Source of the DNA: Pirellula sp. | GTDB lineage: Bacteria; Planctomycetota; Planctomycetia; Pirellulales; Pirellulaceae | Reading direction: 5' to 3' | DNA: 64,000 bases | Assembly (NCBI GenBank): GCA_021300155.1 | Contig: JAJTID010000100.1 | Span: 1-64,000 of the forward strand | Part shown: positions 53,579 through 63,222 of the stretch, piece after piece | Position numbering within the stretch: position 1 is the stretch's first letter | Layout: the number at the start of each line of letters is the position of its first letter | Position numbers and translations under genes: made by a program | Notes under the pieces: generated by a model | Database searches by the model: none | What the model was told of the DNA's origin: nothing | The model's input: only the letters and a program-made list of their open reading frames with translations

Positions 53579-54781
53579 ATGATCCAGTCTTTATTTCGTT
53601 CGAGTCATTCTAAGTTTTGTTCGCTATGGTTAGCGACGCTCGCTTTAACCGTTTACTGTTCGCGCGGAGCGGCCGACGAGATGCTTGAAGGTCTCCGATC
53701 GATAGGTGGAAAATGGTATGTGAAGGAAGGAGCCAAACCAGTTTATTACTACCTAGATGGAGATAACTTTGTTGACCTCTTTGGATATCACGCACTCGAT
53801 TCCAATAAAGATGGAATTGAAAACGTTCGCTTGAGCCACGATGAACGATTCTTAATCCTACAGAGTCAAGGATATCCGAATCATCCTACGGCGATTTACC
53901 CGAATAGCGGGAACCCCAATTCGATCCGCGTTCAGGATTTTATGTTTCGGTTACCATTGGAACCGAAACGTGCAGATCAAATCACACGGTTGCCTATGGG
54001 GCCAATAGGCACCGCTCTCAATGGCGTTGTCTTCTTTAATCCTTTCGAAATGGAAGGCATGAATGCGGTGGAGGGGTATTCGGAAGTGTGGCTCGACTCT
54101 TGCTGTGGGCATCCTCAACAGACAGGTGTCTACCATTACCACAAATACCCGACCTGCGTTCGTTCACCCTTCAAAGACGACAGCAAACAGCATTCACCCA
54201 TTATTGGATTCGCCTTTGATGGATTTCCTATCTACGGTCCCTACGAATCGGATGGTGTCATGGCGATGAAATCAGAGGGGGAGCAAGCGTTGGATGCATG
54301 CAATGGTCACACCGATGAGAAGCGAGGCTATCACTATCACGTGACACCAGGGCGATTCCCATACATCTTAGGGGGATATGCTGGAGTCGTGGAACCGTCC
54401 AACAATCCCGGAATGCGACGTGCAGGAGCAGGTGCTTTGGTAGACAATACACAACCAGGGGACAGTCCTATGGACAGAGTCCTCGTCGATGTTCGTCCAG
54501 GCACAGCATCTCCAGGTACAAAGATTGAAGTGCAACTCGAATTGGATCCACTGAAATCGAAAAGTCGGCCGTTACCGACGGGTGTTCCAACTTGGGCCCA
54601 AATCGGACCATTCGAAGCGACATCGATATCGCGAAACGGAAATCTTGTGAAGATCCAGATTGAAATTCCGGGCGATGCATCTGTTGGTGTCTTTTTGGAT
54701 TGTCATATCGAATTTGAAGGTGACGGTAGACGTGGTCCCATCGTTTTCAAAAAGAACAATGCCTTTCGTATTTACAACTAG
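53579..54781 (+). CDS. YHYH-domain secreted protein
   Basis: About 400 residues from the ATG at 53579, which opens with an export signal (KFCSLWLATLALTVYC...AADE); the frame is open from 53519. It carries two copies of the name-giving block: GVYHYHKYPTCV and RGYHYHVTPGRFPYILGGYAGVVE, plus IGTALNGVVFFNPFEMEGMNAVEGYSEVWLDSCCGHPQ and HSPIIGFAFDGFPIYGPYESDG. The YHYH family is frequent in planctomycetes and other marine bacteria, with paired His/Tyr residues suggesting metal binding; its reaction is unknown. The C-terminal 130 residues (RVLVDVRPGTASPGTKIEVQLELDP) look like an Ig-like module. It converges on the cusA-type gene. Confidence 0.9.
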   Translation: MIQSLFRSSHSKFCSLWLATLALTVYCSRGAADEMLEGLRSIGGKWYVKEGAKPVYYYLDGDNFVDLFGYHALDSNKDGIENVRLSHDERFLILQSQGYPNHPTAIYPNSGNPNSIRVQDFMFRLPLEPKRADQITRLPMGPIGTALNGVVFFNPFEMEGMNAVEGYSEVWLDSCCGHPQQTGVYHYHKYPTCVRSPFKDDSKQHSPIIGFAFDGFPIYGPYESDGVMAMKSEGEQALDACNGHTDEKRGYHYHVTPGRFPYILGGYAGVVEPSNNPGMRRAGAGALVDNTQPGDSPMDRVLVDVRPGTASPGTKIEVQLELDPLKSKSRPLPTGVPTWAQIGPFEATSISRNGNLVKIQIEIPGDASVGVFLDCHIEFEGDGRRGPIVFKKNNAFRIYN

Positions 54782-54803
54782 TTGCACTTGAGCCATCGAA
54801 GGT

Positions 54804-57800
54804 TCAAAGCTCTGACTCCATTCGAAGTCCTCGGGTGAACCATGGATAAATACAGGGGATAACGAGGGAAGTTAGCAACATGGATGTAATGATTCCGCCG
54901 ATGACAACAGTTGCAAGCGGACGTTGCATTTCGGCACCGTCTCCGGACGAAAGTGCCATTGGGAGGAACCCAAGGCTTGCTACCAACGCGGTCATCAGGA
55001 TGGGACGCAATCGAACAAGGGCAGTCTCTTGGCAAACCGCCTGAATCGTAATGCCCGTCTTTCGTAGATGCTCCGCAGCGCTTACCCAAACAAGTCCATT
55101 GAGTACAGCGACTCCGAACAATGCAATGAAGCCAACCCCCGCGGAAATACTGAATGGCATCTGCCGAAAATACAACGCAAGAATTCCCCCCGATGCCGCC
55201 ATAGGAACCGCTAGAAAAATCAACATGGCCAGCCGCAGTGAACCGAGACTCATATGCAGCAATAACAAAATGATGCAAAGAACGATGGGTGCAATGATTA
55301 CCAGTCGAAGGCTTGCCGACTGAAGGTTCTCAAAATCTCCACCCCATTGGATCTCATAGCCGGATGACAAAAGGACTTTTTCTCGAATCGTTTTCCGCGC
55401 CTCGGCGACAAATGAGGCAACGTCTCTCCCTCGAACATTGGCGGAAATAAAAGTTCGTCTTCGAGTTCCTTCGTGTTCGATCGTCGGAGGGGTCTCTTCC
55501 ATTCGGATGGTTGCTAGTTCCTTGAGGGGTACACACTGCCCGTTTACGTCGGCGACGGGGATCTGCTCCATCAAGGAGATTTTTTCGCGCCATGGTTTTG
55601 GAACCCGAACCATGATGGGGTATCGAGCTCTACCCTCGAATATCTGACCAACGGGGTGGCCTCCCAACGACGAAACAACGTCTAGCACGGTTTGAGCATC
55701 GACCCCATAACGCGCGAGTGCTTCTTGGTTGGTTTCGATGGTCAACGTGGTGAGGTTCGACTGGATATCAGCCTTCACATCGACGGCTCCCGGGATTGTC
55801 CGTAGATGACCTTCGATTTCCTTTCCCTTAAGGCTAAGCATCTCTAAGTCGTCGCCGTACAGCAGGACTGCAACATCAGCCTTGACACCCGCGACCAGTT
55901 CATCCACTCTCATTTCAATCGGCTGAGTAAAACCGAATGCAACGCCAGGCACTGTGGATGACAAAACCGAAGACATTTCCTCAATCAATTGATCTCGAGA
56001 TTTGGCGGTAGGCCATTGATGCACTGGATGAAGAAGAACCCAGACGTCGGTTTGATGTACACCCATGACATCGTTTGCTATCTCAGGTCTTCCCGTCTTG
56101 CAAAAAACTGTCTTGACCTCAGGAAACCCCTTGAGAAGCTTCTCGATCTGAGTCGACATCTCAATCGATCCTTCCAGTGTTGCACTTGGCAGCCGGACAG
56201 CTTCGACCAAGAGGTCTCCCTCTTCGAGACGCGGCATGAACTCAGCTCCTAGTTGACGAGCCATAGGTAGACTGATGAAGAAGACGCATAGTGCAATAAA
56301 CACAGTAGTAATCGGGTGCTTCATGGCAGTGGTTACGACTGGAACATATATCCATTTGACCATGCGCATTAACAACACCTCTTTTTCGTCCATCTTCTTG
56401 GGTAGGAAAAGAGATGCCATCGCAGGCATGAATGTAAGGGACAAGACAAGTGATCCTGCCAGGGCGAATAGAACGGTGAATGCCATCGGACGAAAGAGCT
56501 TTCCTTCGGTACCTTCGAGCAATAGTATCGGCAAGAAGACGACGGCGATGATCAGTTCGCCAAACATGGTGGGTTTTCGAACTTCGACGGCCGCGTCCAA
56601 AATGATGCCTTCATGTGGAGTTTTATCATTTTCGTGCGAGAGTTTTCGAATACAGTTCTCCACCATGATGACAGAGCTATCTACGATCAAGCCGAAGTCG
56701 ATCGCACCCAAGCTCATGAGGCTGGCGGTAACACCTGTAAACAACATCAAATTCGTCGCGAATAACATCGAAAGTGGAATAGCCATGGCGACGATGATTC
56801 CTGCCCTTATGTTCCCCAGCATGACCAATAGAATGACCATGACCAACATGCCACCCTCGGTCAGATTGGTCAAAACCGTCTTCAGCGTCCTGCCGATCAA
56901 TGCTGCTCGATCGTAAGTGATCTCTAGCTTGACATCCCTAGGGAGTATGGTTTCAATCTCTTTCAGTCTGCTTTTCGCAGCGGCAACGACTTCTCGAGAA
57001 TTCTCTCCAATCAACATCATCACGAGACCAGTGACGATTTCTCCACGACCATCGCGAGTCACAGCGCCCTGACGTGTCATCGGCTCAATAGATACGCTCG
57101 CAATGTCTCGAACAAGCAGAGGAGTGCCGTTCGACTCACGTCGAATCACAACGGATTCGATTTCTTTTTCATCCTTGAGGAGCGACACTCCTCGGATAAA
57201 TCTTTGCTCACCATGATGAACCACGTAACCGCCACCCGAAGTGGAGTTGTTGTTCTGCAATCGCTGAAACAACAATTCCATGGAGACACCATAACTCGCC
57301 ATTCGATCTGGATCGGGTTGGACTTCAAACGTCTTGTAGTATCCTCCGTGGGTGTTGATTTCTGTCACCCCGGATACTTGTCTCAGTCGAGGAGCGATCT
57401 CCCACTCCAACATCGTGCGCAGTTCCATCGGTGTATGACTTGGGCTGCGTACTTCGAACTGTAGGACCTCCCCAAGGGCTGTTGTTAACGGGCCAATACC
57501 GGGTGTGCCGTATCCTGGTGGAATCTTGCTCGCAGCGTCTGGCAATCGTTCTGCGACCAGTTGCCGTGCTCGATAGACATCGGTTCCTTCTCGAAACACA
57601 ACGGTTACGACGGAAATTCCAAACTTTGACACACTCCTCAATTCTTCGATATTTGGTAAACCCGCCATCGTTCCTTCGACCGAGTACGTAATGTAGCGTT
57701 CCACTTCGATCGGTGACAAAGACCCAGAACTGGTGACAATCTGTACCTGCACATTGGTCATGTCAGGAACCGCATCGATGGGGAGTTTCCACGCGGAATA

Positions 57801-57884
57801 AAGCCCTGCGCTCGCCATGAAGAGGGTGAGGATGATTACGAGCCCGCGATTGGCGAGCGAAAATTCAATAGTCTTTGTTAACAT
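54804..57884 (-). CDS. Heavy-metal-efflux RND transporter (CusA/CzcA family)
   Basis: A 1026-residue inner-membrane RND pump. N-terminus MLTKTIEFSLANRGLVIILTLFMASAGLYSAWKLPIDAVPDMTNVQVQIVT, the family pore text YSVEGTMAGLPNIEELRSVSKFGISVVTVVF, a helix cluster AIDFGLIVDSSVIMVENCIRKL with the proton-relay Asp, a second one VGFIALFGVAVLNGLVW, and RPILMTALVASLGFLPMALSSGDGAEMQRPLATVVIGGIITSMLLTSL near the end. The classification as the heavy-metal (HME) branch is secure; the metal is not, since key periplasmic Met residues of CusA cannot be checked by eye. It is 19 bases from the adaptor gene, and no outer-membrane factor gene is nearby. Confidence 0.92.
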   Translation of the reverse strand: MLTKTIEFSLANRGLVIILTLFMASAGLYSAWKLPIDAVPDMTNVQVQIVTSSGSLSPIEVERYITYSVEGTMAGLPNIEELRSVSKFGISVVTVVFREGTDVYRARQLVAERLPDAASKIPPGYGTPGIGPLTTALGEVLQFEVRSPSHTPMELRTMLEWEIAPRLRQVSGVTEINTHGGYYKTFEVQPDPDRMASYGVSMELLFQRLQNNNSTSGGGYVVHHGEQRFIRGVSLLKDEKEIESVVIRRESNGTPLLVRDIASVSIEPMTRQGAVTRDGRGEIVTGLVMMLIGENSREVVAAAKSRLKEIETILPRDVKLEITYDRAALIGRTLKTVLTNLTEGGMLVMVILLVMLGNIRAGIIVAMAIPLSMLFATNLMLFTGVTASLMSLGAIDFGLIVDSSVIMVENCIRKLSHENDKTPHEGIILDAAVEVRKPTMFGELIIAVVFLPILLLEGTEGKLFRPMAFTVLFALAGSLVLSLTFMPAMASLFLPKKMDEKEVLLMRMVKWIYVPVVTTAMKHPITTVFIALCVFFISLPMARQLGAEFMPRLEEGDLLVEAVRLPSATLEGSIEMSTQIEKLLKGFPEVKTVFCKTGRPEIANDVMGVHQTDVWVLLHPVHQWPTAKSRDQLIEEMSSVLSSTVPGVAFGFTQPIEMRVDELVAGVKADVAVLLYGDDLEMLSLKGKEIEGHLRTIPGAVDVKADIQSNLTTLTIETNQEALARYGVDAQTVLDVVSSLGGHPVGQIFEGRARYPIMVRVPKPWREKISLMEQIPVADVNGQCVPLKELATIRMEETPPTIEHEGTRRRTFISANVRGRDVASFVAEARKTIREKVLLSSGYEIQWGGDFENLQSASLRLVIIAPIVLCIILLLLHMSLGSLRLAMLIFLAVPMAASGGILALYFRQMPFSISAGVGFIALFGVAVLNGLVWVSAAEHLRKTGITIQAVCQETALVRLRPILMTALVASLGFLPMALSSGDGAEMQRPLATVVIGGIITSMLLTSLVIPCIYPWFTRGLRMESEL

Positions 57885-57903
57885 CGTGCAGGAGTTTGGC
57901 GAA

Positions 57904-59361
57904 CTACTCGGTTTCGCCTTTCAGTAGCAATTCCGACTTAAGAAGAAATGCCCCGCGTGTGACTACTAATTGCCCTTCTTTCAATCCATGGGTTACTTCG
58001 ACCCAGTCGTCCGTAGAATTCCCCAATGTTATGTCAACCTTTTTGAAGCCATCCCGCTTCATGTCCAAAAATACAAACGGCTGATTGTCATGCTGTACGA
58101 CGGCCTCTTGCTTTATGGACAATCCATATCGCAAGGGACCTTTCGGAATCGTGACTCGGACGAACATTCCAGGTCGAAGCAAACTGTCGCAATTCTCAAG
58201 CGTAGCGACCAATGGAATCGAGTTTGTCTCAGTCTGAACTTCACGTCCAACATAATGGACCTTTGCCGGAAACAATCGATGATTCAACGCTGGTATCGAG
58301 ACCGACAAAACCGTACCTCGTTGCAACGATACCGCTTCCCATTCGCCCTCTCGAATACTAGCCGTTACAGAAAATGAGTCTGTATTGGCAAGCACGAAAA
58401 GTGATTCTCCTCGTGAAATTCGCTCGCTGTTTGAAAAAGCACGAGACTCCAGGTACCCTTTTATCGGGGCTCGAATTTCAAGTCGCGAAAGCTGCGCCTC
58501 GCTGTCGAGACGAACATTCCCTCGATCTTCTTTGTAGCCTAAAAGGTCCTCGACCGTTTTCCAGGCAAGATCACACTGGCGCTCCGCTTCGGCTAGATCC
58601 GCTGCTGCTTTCAGCTTTGCTTGCTCAGCTTGATACATGGCTTGGTCGCGAGCCGTTCGAAAAGCGGTCTCTGCAAGTTGACGCTCTGTCTCACGTTCTC
58701 GAAAGAGACGACCTGCAATCGAACCAGAGTTGGCCAGCGGTTTGATCTTTGCCAGTAGTTCAGAAGCTAGAAGCATCTTGGAATAGCTAGAGAGAATCTC
58801 TTGTCGATAGCTCCCCAGTTCCAGACTGTTCAACGAGTCTCCAATCGACTGAATAGACTTCCCTTCATCCAACATGGATGTCAACAGACTCAAGTTGTTC
58901 GCTGTCGTTGTTTCCCGTTGCAGGGTACGAGTCGCTATCTGGCGTTGCTGCTCCTGTTTCACGATTGCTGCTCGCGATTGGCCGATTTCGGCACTTCTGA
59001 TCACGGCAATCAATTGCCCTAGTTCCACCGGCTGACCTGGTAATACAAGGACTTCAGCTAGGATTCCATCCATGGGAGCCTTTACCTCGATATGCTTTGC
59101 CTCGTCATATTGGATTCGACCCGGCACAACGAAAACTTCCTGTATCGGTTGCGATTGGGCAGGTTCGGACTCCAGATTGGCAGCATCCAGTTTTGCTCCC
59201 GAAAGCATCACTACGTCAGGCGAATGAATCTCCATTTCTTCCTGTGATATATGCTCCCCTTCCTTGAATCGATGGATCAAGAACCAGCAAGCTATCGTCG
59301 CTAAAGCGATCGTTGCCGTCGGGATGATGTTAACAAGGGGACGAAATTTTTGGGCAATCAT
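57904..59361 (-). CDS. RND efflux periplasmic adaptor (CusB/HlyD family)
   Basis: About 485 residues from the ATG at 59361; an upstream GTG adds three residues. An N-terminal membrane anchor (IIPTATIALATIACWFLIHRF) is followed by a biotinyl-lipoyl hairpin (DEAKHIEVKAPMDGILAEVLVLPGQPVELGQLIAVIRSAEIGQSRAAIVKQEQQRQIA), a long alpha-helical hairpin with repeats of Ala/Gln/Glu, the barrel region LEIRAPIKGYLESRAFSNSERISRGESLFVLANTDSFSVTASIREGEWEAV, and a membrane-proximal part ending LSIKQEAVVQHDNQPFVFLDMKRDGFKKVDITLGNSTDDWVEVTHGLKEGQLVVTRGAFLLKSELLL. This is the CusB type of fold. It works with the RND pump after it, 19 bases away. Confidence 0.92.
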   Translation of the reverse strand: MIAQKFRPLVNIIPTATIALATIACWFLIHRFKEGEHISQEEMEIHSPDVVMLSGAKLDAANLESEPAQSQPIQEVFVVPGRIQYDEAKHIEVKAPMDGILAEVLVLPGQPVELGQLIAVIRSAEIGQSRAAIVKQEQQRQIATRTLQRETTTANNLSLLTSMLDEGKSIQSIGDSLNSLELGSYRQEILSSYSKMLLASELLAKIKPLANSGSIAGRLFRERETERQLAETAFRTARDQAMYQAEQAKLKAAADLAEAERQCDLAWKTVEDLLGYKEDRGNVRLDSEAQLSRLEIRAPIKGYLESRAFSNSERISRGESLFVLANTDSFSVTASIREGEWEAVSLQRGTVLSVSIPALNHRLFPAKVHYVGREVQTETNSIPLVATLENCDSLLRPGMFVRVTIPKGPLRYGLSIKQEAVVQHDNQPFVFLDMKRDGFKKVDITLGNSTDDWVEVTHGLKEGQLVVTRGAFLLKSELLLKGETE

Positions 59362-59581
59362 AGAAGACACGACGGTCGGCTCTGGCGTAGAGAAAAAACA
59401 AGCGATGGATCATAAAGCCAAGGATTTAAACGGGAATCGTCTGTGCGAGCAAATCGCGAGCCAATTATGAACTCTAACGACGTCTCATCCGTAGAGGGAA
59501 TTCCAAAACCATAGATGAGAGCTTTTCACAGGTGAGAATTTCCTTTCCGTCGTGTGGAAAGAACCTGTCCACTTCCTTCGT

Positions 59582-60946
59582 CTACGACTCTGCTTCCCTG
59601 GATCGAAAAAAGTTCCAGATCCAAAACGCGACGACGCCGCTCAACAACACATAAAAACAGGGGGCAATCAATCCGGACGTCGACCAAAGAAAAACCCATC
59701 CGATGAATGCAACGAACGACGGAATCGGATAAAGCCACATGCGAAACGGCAGTGACACTTCGGGGCGGCATTTTCGAAGTATATGAAGAGCGAACAACTG
59801 GCCGATGAACTGCACAAGGATTCTAACCGTTACGGCGGCATCAATAACAATCTGTAAAGGCAGGAAACAGAACACTGCAGTCAACATCCCTAGTGCTAAC
59901 AACGAGTTCACTGGATATTTGCCGTTCTTACTTACCCTGGCAAAGATGGAAAAGAAGTCTCCATTTCGGGCGGCAGCAAACGGAATGCGTGAATACCCAA
60001 GCATGATGGCAAACGTGCTCGCCAATGCTGTCCAAATGATAAGCCAAGTAAAGAAAACTGCGACCTGCCTACCATAGACCTGTTCCATAAACAATGCCGC
60101 AATGTTTTTAGATTGCATCGCTTCTTGCCATGGGACCACTGCTATGATACATACGTTCATCGTGAGATAGATTATCGCAATGAGGCCAACAGAAATTAGT
60201 ATAGCTCTTGGAATGGTCTTTGCCGGATCTCGAACTTCTTCACCGAGATGACAAACGTTGTAGTAGCCTAAATAGTCATAAACAGCGATTCGCATGGCCG
60301 CACCGAGGGCTATAAACCATGCCAAATTGAGCTGAAAAGCGTTTTCGGGCATCGTGAGCAACGAAGCATCAAAGTGCATAACCCCAGTCACGATGATGAC
60401 AAGAACCGTCAATAGCGTTCCAGCGCAAAGAACAATACTCAACCAGCCTACCACGCGGATATTGCGACACAAAACCAGCGTAATCGCAATACAAGCGATC
60501 GCGGCGATCATATTCATTCCGAACGGTAAACCCCAGCTCTGCAATGTTGGTTCCAGATTAGGAAGAGCATATCGAAGATAGTCGACCGCACCGATGTAAC
60601 CCGATGCAATCTCCAGTGTTCCTCCAACCAAGAACTGCCAGACAAACAAGAATGGAACGACTCGGCCCCATCGAGTTTTCCCAAATGTCTCGCTTAGAAA
60701 ATGATAAGAACCTCCGCTGCCGGGCAAGGCTGCCCCCAACTCTGCCCAGACCAATCCGTCGCACAAGACAAGGACCGCTGCAATCACCCAAGCAACCATT
60801 GCCTGCGGTCCATTCATCGTTCCAATAAACAATGGAATCGTGATGAAAGGCCCGATTCCAACCATGTTGGCTAGATTCAATGAGGTCGCAGATACTAACC
60901 CCAAGCCGCGATCTAACTTCTCTGCCTGTAATTCATCGCTCTTCAT
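59582..60946 (-). CDS. APC-superfamily amino acid permease
   Basis: A 454-residue polytopic inner-membrane transporter with about twelve helices. N-terminal text LDRGLGLVSATSLNLANMVGIGPFITIPLFIGTMNGPQAMVAWVIAAVLVLCDGLVWAELGAALPGSGGSYHFLSETFGK is typical of the family, as is RIAVYDYLGYYNVCHLGEEVRDPAKTIPRAILISVGLIAIIYLTMNVCI. Substrate is not readable. It lies 220 bases before the CusB-type gene and 160 bases after the sulfatase; a terminator-like hairpin separates it from the sulfatase, so it is probably its own unit. Confidence 0.9.
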   Translation of the reverse strand: MKSDELQAEKLDRGLGLVSATSLNLANMVGIGPFITIPLFIGTMNGPQAMVAWVIAAVLVLCDGLVWAELGAALPGSGGSYHFLSETFGKTRWGRVVPFLFVWQFLVGGTLEIASGYIGAVDYLRYALPNLEPTLQSWGLPFGMNMIAAIACIAITLVLCRNIRVVGWLSIVLCAGTLLTVLVIIVTGVMHFDASLLTMPENAFQLNLAWFIALGAAMRIAVYDYLGYYNVCHLGEEVRDPAKTIPRAILISVGLIAIIYLTMNVCIIAVVPWQEAMQSKNIAALFMEQVYGRQVAVFFTWLIIWTALASTFAIMLGYSRIPFAAARNGDFFSIFARVSKNGKYPVNSLLALGMLTAVFCFLPLQIVIDAAVTVRILVQFIGQLFALHILRKCRPEVSLPFRMWLYPIPSFVAFIGWVFLWSTSGLIAPCFYVLLSGVVAFWIWNFFRSREAES

Positions 60947-60983
60947 GCGTCAATCGAATCCTTCGATAGAGTGTTTACAAAAA

Positions 60984-61012
60984 TAGAACTTAGCGGTGGT
61001 ACTGATCTAAGT
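60984..61012 (-). terminator. Candidate terminator after sulfatase
   Basis: ACTTAG (60988-60993) pairs with CTAAGT (61007-61012). On the minus strand the stem is followed by TTCTATTTTTG. It lies about 95 bases after the sulfatase stop. Stem is only six base pairs with a large loop. Confidence 0.4.
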
Positions 61013-61106
61013 CTTTATTTCTAAATGGCTTGTTTGTTCGCTGCATTCCTCCTAGAAAGAGTCATTTCGTATCTCGGAATCGCGGCTAGCTGCTAGAACC
61101 AAAACC

Positions 61107-62987
61107 TCACTGGTCTTTCTTTCGAAGAACAATCTTTCGTATGTCCATGACTGCAATGGTTGCTTTCGTTTTGGGACGCACTTCGAGCCGATTCTTTCCT
61201 CGGTTCAGCGTTAGCTCGCCGATCGGTTCATAAATCATGCTTTGAAAGTGACCAGTGTCTCGGACTTTCCACTCTTTTGTCTGCTCACCCACGACCACGC
61301 TGGCAATAGAACCACCATGCCCCTTACCACATCCACATTGGACTTCAACTTCGTAGATACCATCGGATGGAACATCGAAATCCCAATGCGCCCAGTCTTC
61401 AACCTCGGTCCAAAATCCAAGAACGTTCTTTTGAGGTTCCGCTTCGTATCGCAATTTTTTGCCATGTACCTTTGCATCCGAAGCCCACAAAGTGACCTCG
61501 CCTGCAGGATCCTTCAGAATGGCCTTCGCGCCTTGCGATGCTTGATTCATGAGCTTACGCCACGGTTTCCATTGCTCAGCAATTGCGTCCGCCGTCTTGT
61601 CGGCTCGTAGTTGCGAAGGATCGAATGCTTTATAGATGGCGGCGTGTTTCGACAATTCAAAATTTGGATTCGGCTGACATCTTTGAGCACCTACCGATCC
61701 TAACCAGGAATCAAGCTTTTCACGCAGCCGCTTCGTTGTCTCTGGATTGCTAAATGCTAGATTCACTCGCTCCTCCTTGTCTCGGCTCAGGTCGAAGAGC
61801 TCCAGCTCATCATCCTCATACGAAACAACTAGCTTCCAATCTCCTTCGCGTATTGCGCCGGCTGGCCTGCTTCCCTGATTCGTATAGTGCGGCATATGCC
61901 AAAACAATGTTCGATCATCGCGAAGCGGCTTCCCCTCAAGCCAACTGCCTTGCAAATCTATACCGTCTAATGGTACTATTGTTTTTGAGGCCTCGACTCC
62001 AGCGAACCTAAGCAATGTCGGATAAAGATCGAGTAAACTGACTGGTTGTTGAACGACACGAGGCTCTCCTAATCGGTTGCGAGTCGAATGAACAATCAAA
62101 GGAATTCGAAGGCCACCTTCATAAAGGTATCCTTTGCCTGCTCGAAACGGAGTGCAATGGGTCATCGGCTGGTCATGTCCCTCGGGGACATGCAGACCTC
62201 CATTGTCACTAGTAAACAACAGGATCGTGTCCCGTTCTCCCTTTAGATTCTTTAACGCGTCCCGTATCATCCCAACAGAACGATCGAGGGAAGCGATGCT
62301 GGCGGCATAAAGTGGATTAAATGTCTCTCGAAACTGATTCATGGCTTCAGGAGTTGCATCCAATCGAATGTGTGGGGAATGGTGCGGAACATAACAGAAG
62401 AAAGGCTTGTCGCTGGCATCCTTAATAAAGTCACAAGCAGTTTTTGCAATCAAGAATTCGTTTTTCGCACCGATCGAATCGTTCAACTGCCCCGTGGCCC
62501 CAGGTTCGAAGACAACATCAAACCCTTGCTGTTGTGGGCTACTCGCTCCAGATCCCAAATGCCATTTTCCGAATATACCCGTGCGGTACCCGACTTTTTT
62601 TAGTTCCTCTGCGATCGTTCGTTCCTCTGGCGGCAAAGCACTGTGGATTCGCGCATTCAATAATTTTTGACTCGGGGCGTCTGGTCTGCCCGACAAAAAT
62701 GTAGTGAGGTGCAATCTCGCTGGAGATTTTCCTGTCATCAACGCAACGCGCGATGCGGAACAAATCGATAGCCCGCAATAAGCATTGCTGTAGCGAATCC
62801 CTCCCTCGGCCAATGAGTCCAACACAGGAGTTTTATGCTCCTTTCTCCCAAAGCACCCTAAATCATTGATTCCGAGATCGTCAGCGAAAATCAGAACGAT
62901 GTTTGGCGACTCTTGGGCTCCCGCGATCGGTCCCAATATCATCATGCAAATAAAAAGGCATAACCGAATAGAAAATGATTTGTTCAT
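61107..62987 (-). CDS. Formylglycine-type sulfatase with C-terminal extension
   Basis: A 626-residue exported sulfatase (signal ending PIAGAQ). The catalytic signature is C76-S-A-S-R80 in ICSASRVALMTGK, where Cys76 would be converted to formylglycine by a maturase not found in this window. Metal-site text NIVLIFADDLGINDLGCFG, GIFGKWHLGSG, VPHHSPHIRLDATPEA and DTILLFTSDNGGLHVPEG agree with active members. The last 140 residues (KDPAGEVTLWASDAKVHGKKLRYEAEPQKNVLGFWTEVEDWAHWDF ... VVGEQTKEWKVRDTGHF) look like a carbohydrate-binding-type sandwich, unusual for a plain sulfatase. The substrate is probably an exported sulfated polysaccharide, as for many planctomycete sulfatases. Confidence 0.93.
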   Translation of the reverse strand: MNKSFSIRLCLFICMMILGPIAGAQESPNIVLIFADDLGINDLGCFGRKEHKTPVLDSLAEGGIRYSNAYCGLSICSASRVALMTGKSPARLHLTTFLSGRPDAPSQKLLNARIHSALPPEERTIAEELKKVGYRTGIFGKWHLGSGASSPQQQGFDVVFEPGATGQLNDSIGAKNEFLIAKTACDFIKDASDKPFFCYVPHHSPHIRLDATPEAMNQFRETFNPLYAASIASLDRSVGMIRDALKNLKGERDTILLFTSDNGGLHVPEGHDQPMTHCTPFRAGKGYLYEGGLRIPLIVHSTRNRLGEPRVVQQPVSLLDLYPTLLRFAGVEASKTIVPLDGIDLQGSWLEGKPLRDDRTLFWHMPHYTNQGSRPAGAIREGDWKLVVSYEDDELELFDLSRDKEERVNLAFSNPETTKRLREKLDSWLGSVGAQRCQPNPNFELSKHAAIYKAFDPSQLRADKTADAIAEQWKPWRKLMNQASQGAKAILKDPAGEVTLWASDAKVHGKKLRYEAEPQKNVLGFWTEVEDWAHWDFDVPSDGIYEVEVQCGCGKGHGGSIASVVVGEQTKEWKVRDTGHFQSMIYEPIGELTLNRGKNRLEVRPKTKATIAVMDIRKIVLRKKDQ

Positions 62988-63153
62988 GATTCATCACGTA
63001 CATGGAGGGAGGATTTGACAACCACATTGTACGACGATTCCTCGAGTTCGTGTTGCGAGGAACAAAATGAAATGTCATGACGCTCCTCGCAAAGCACGAC
63101 CAGAAATTCGCCATCTGGATCGCCCGTCAATCACTTGATCGAGAAGCTCGGTC

Positions 63154-63187
63154 CAAAAAATAACTGCGTCTCCGTGAGACGCAGTTA
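63154..63187 (-). terminator. Rho-independent terminator of the aldehyde dehydrogenase gene
   Basis: A perfect twelve-base stem TAACTGCGTCTC (63161-63172) and GAGACGCAGTTA (63176-63187) with a three-base loop. On the minus strand it is followed by TTTTTT. It lies 36 bases after the aldehyde dehydrogenase stop. Confidence 0.9.
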
Positions 63188-63222
63188 CGCATCATTCGAT
63201 TTGTAGAAATCCAAAACAGAGC

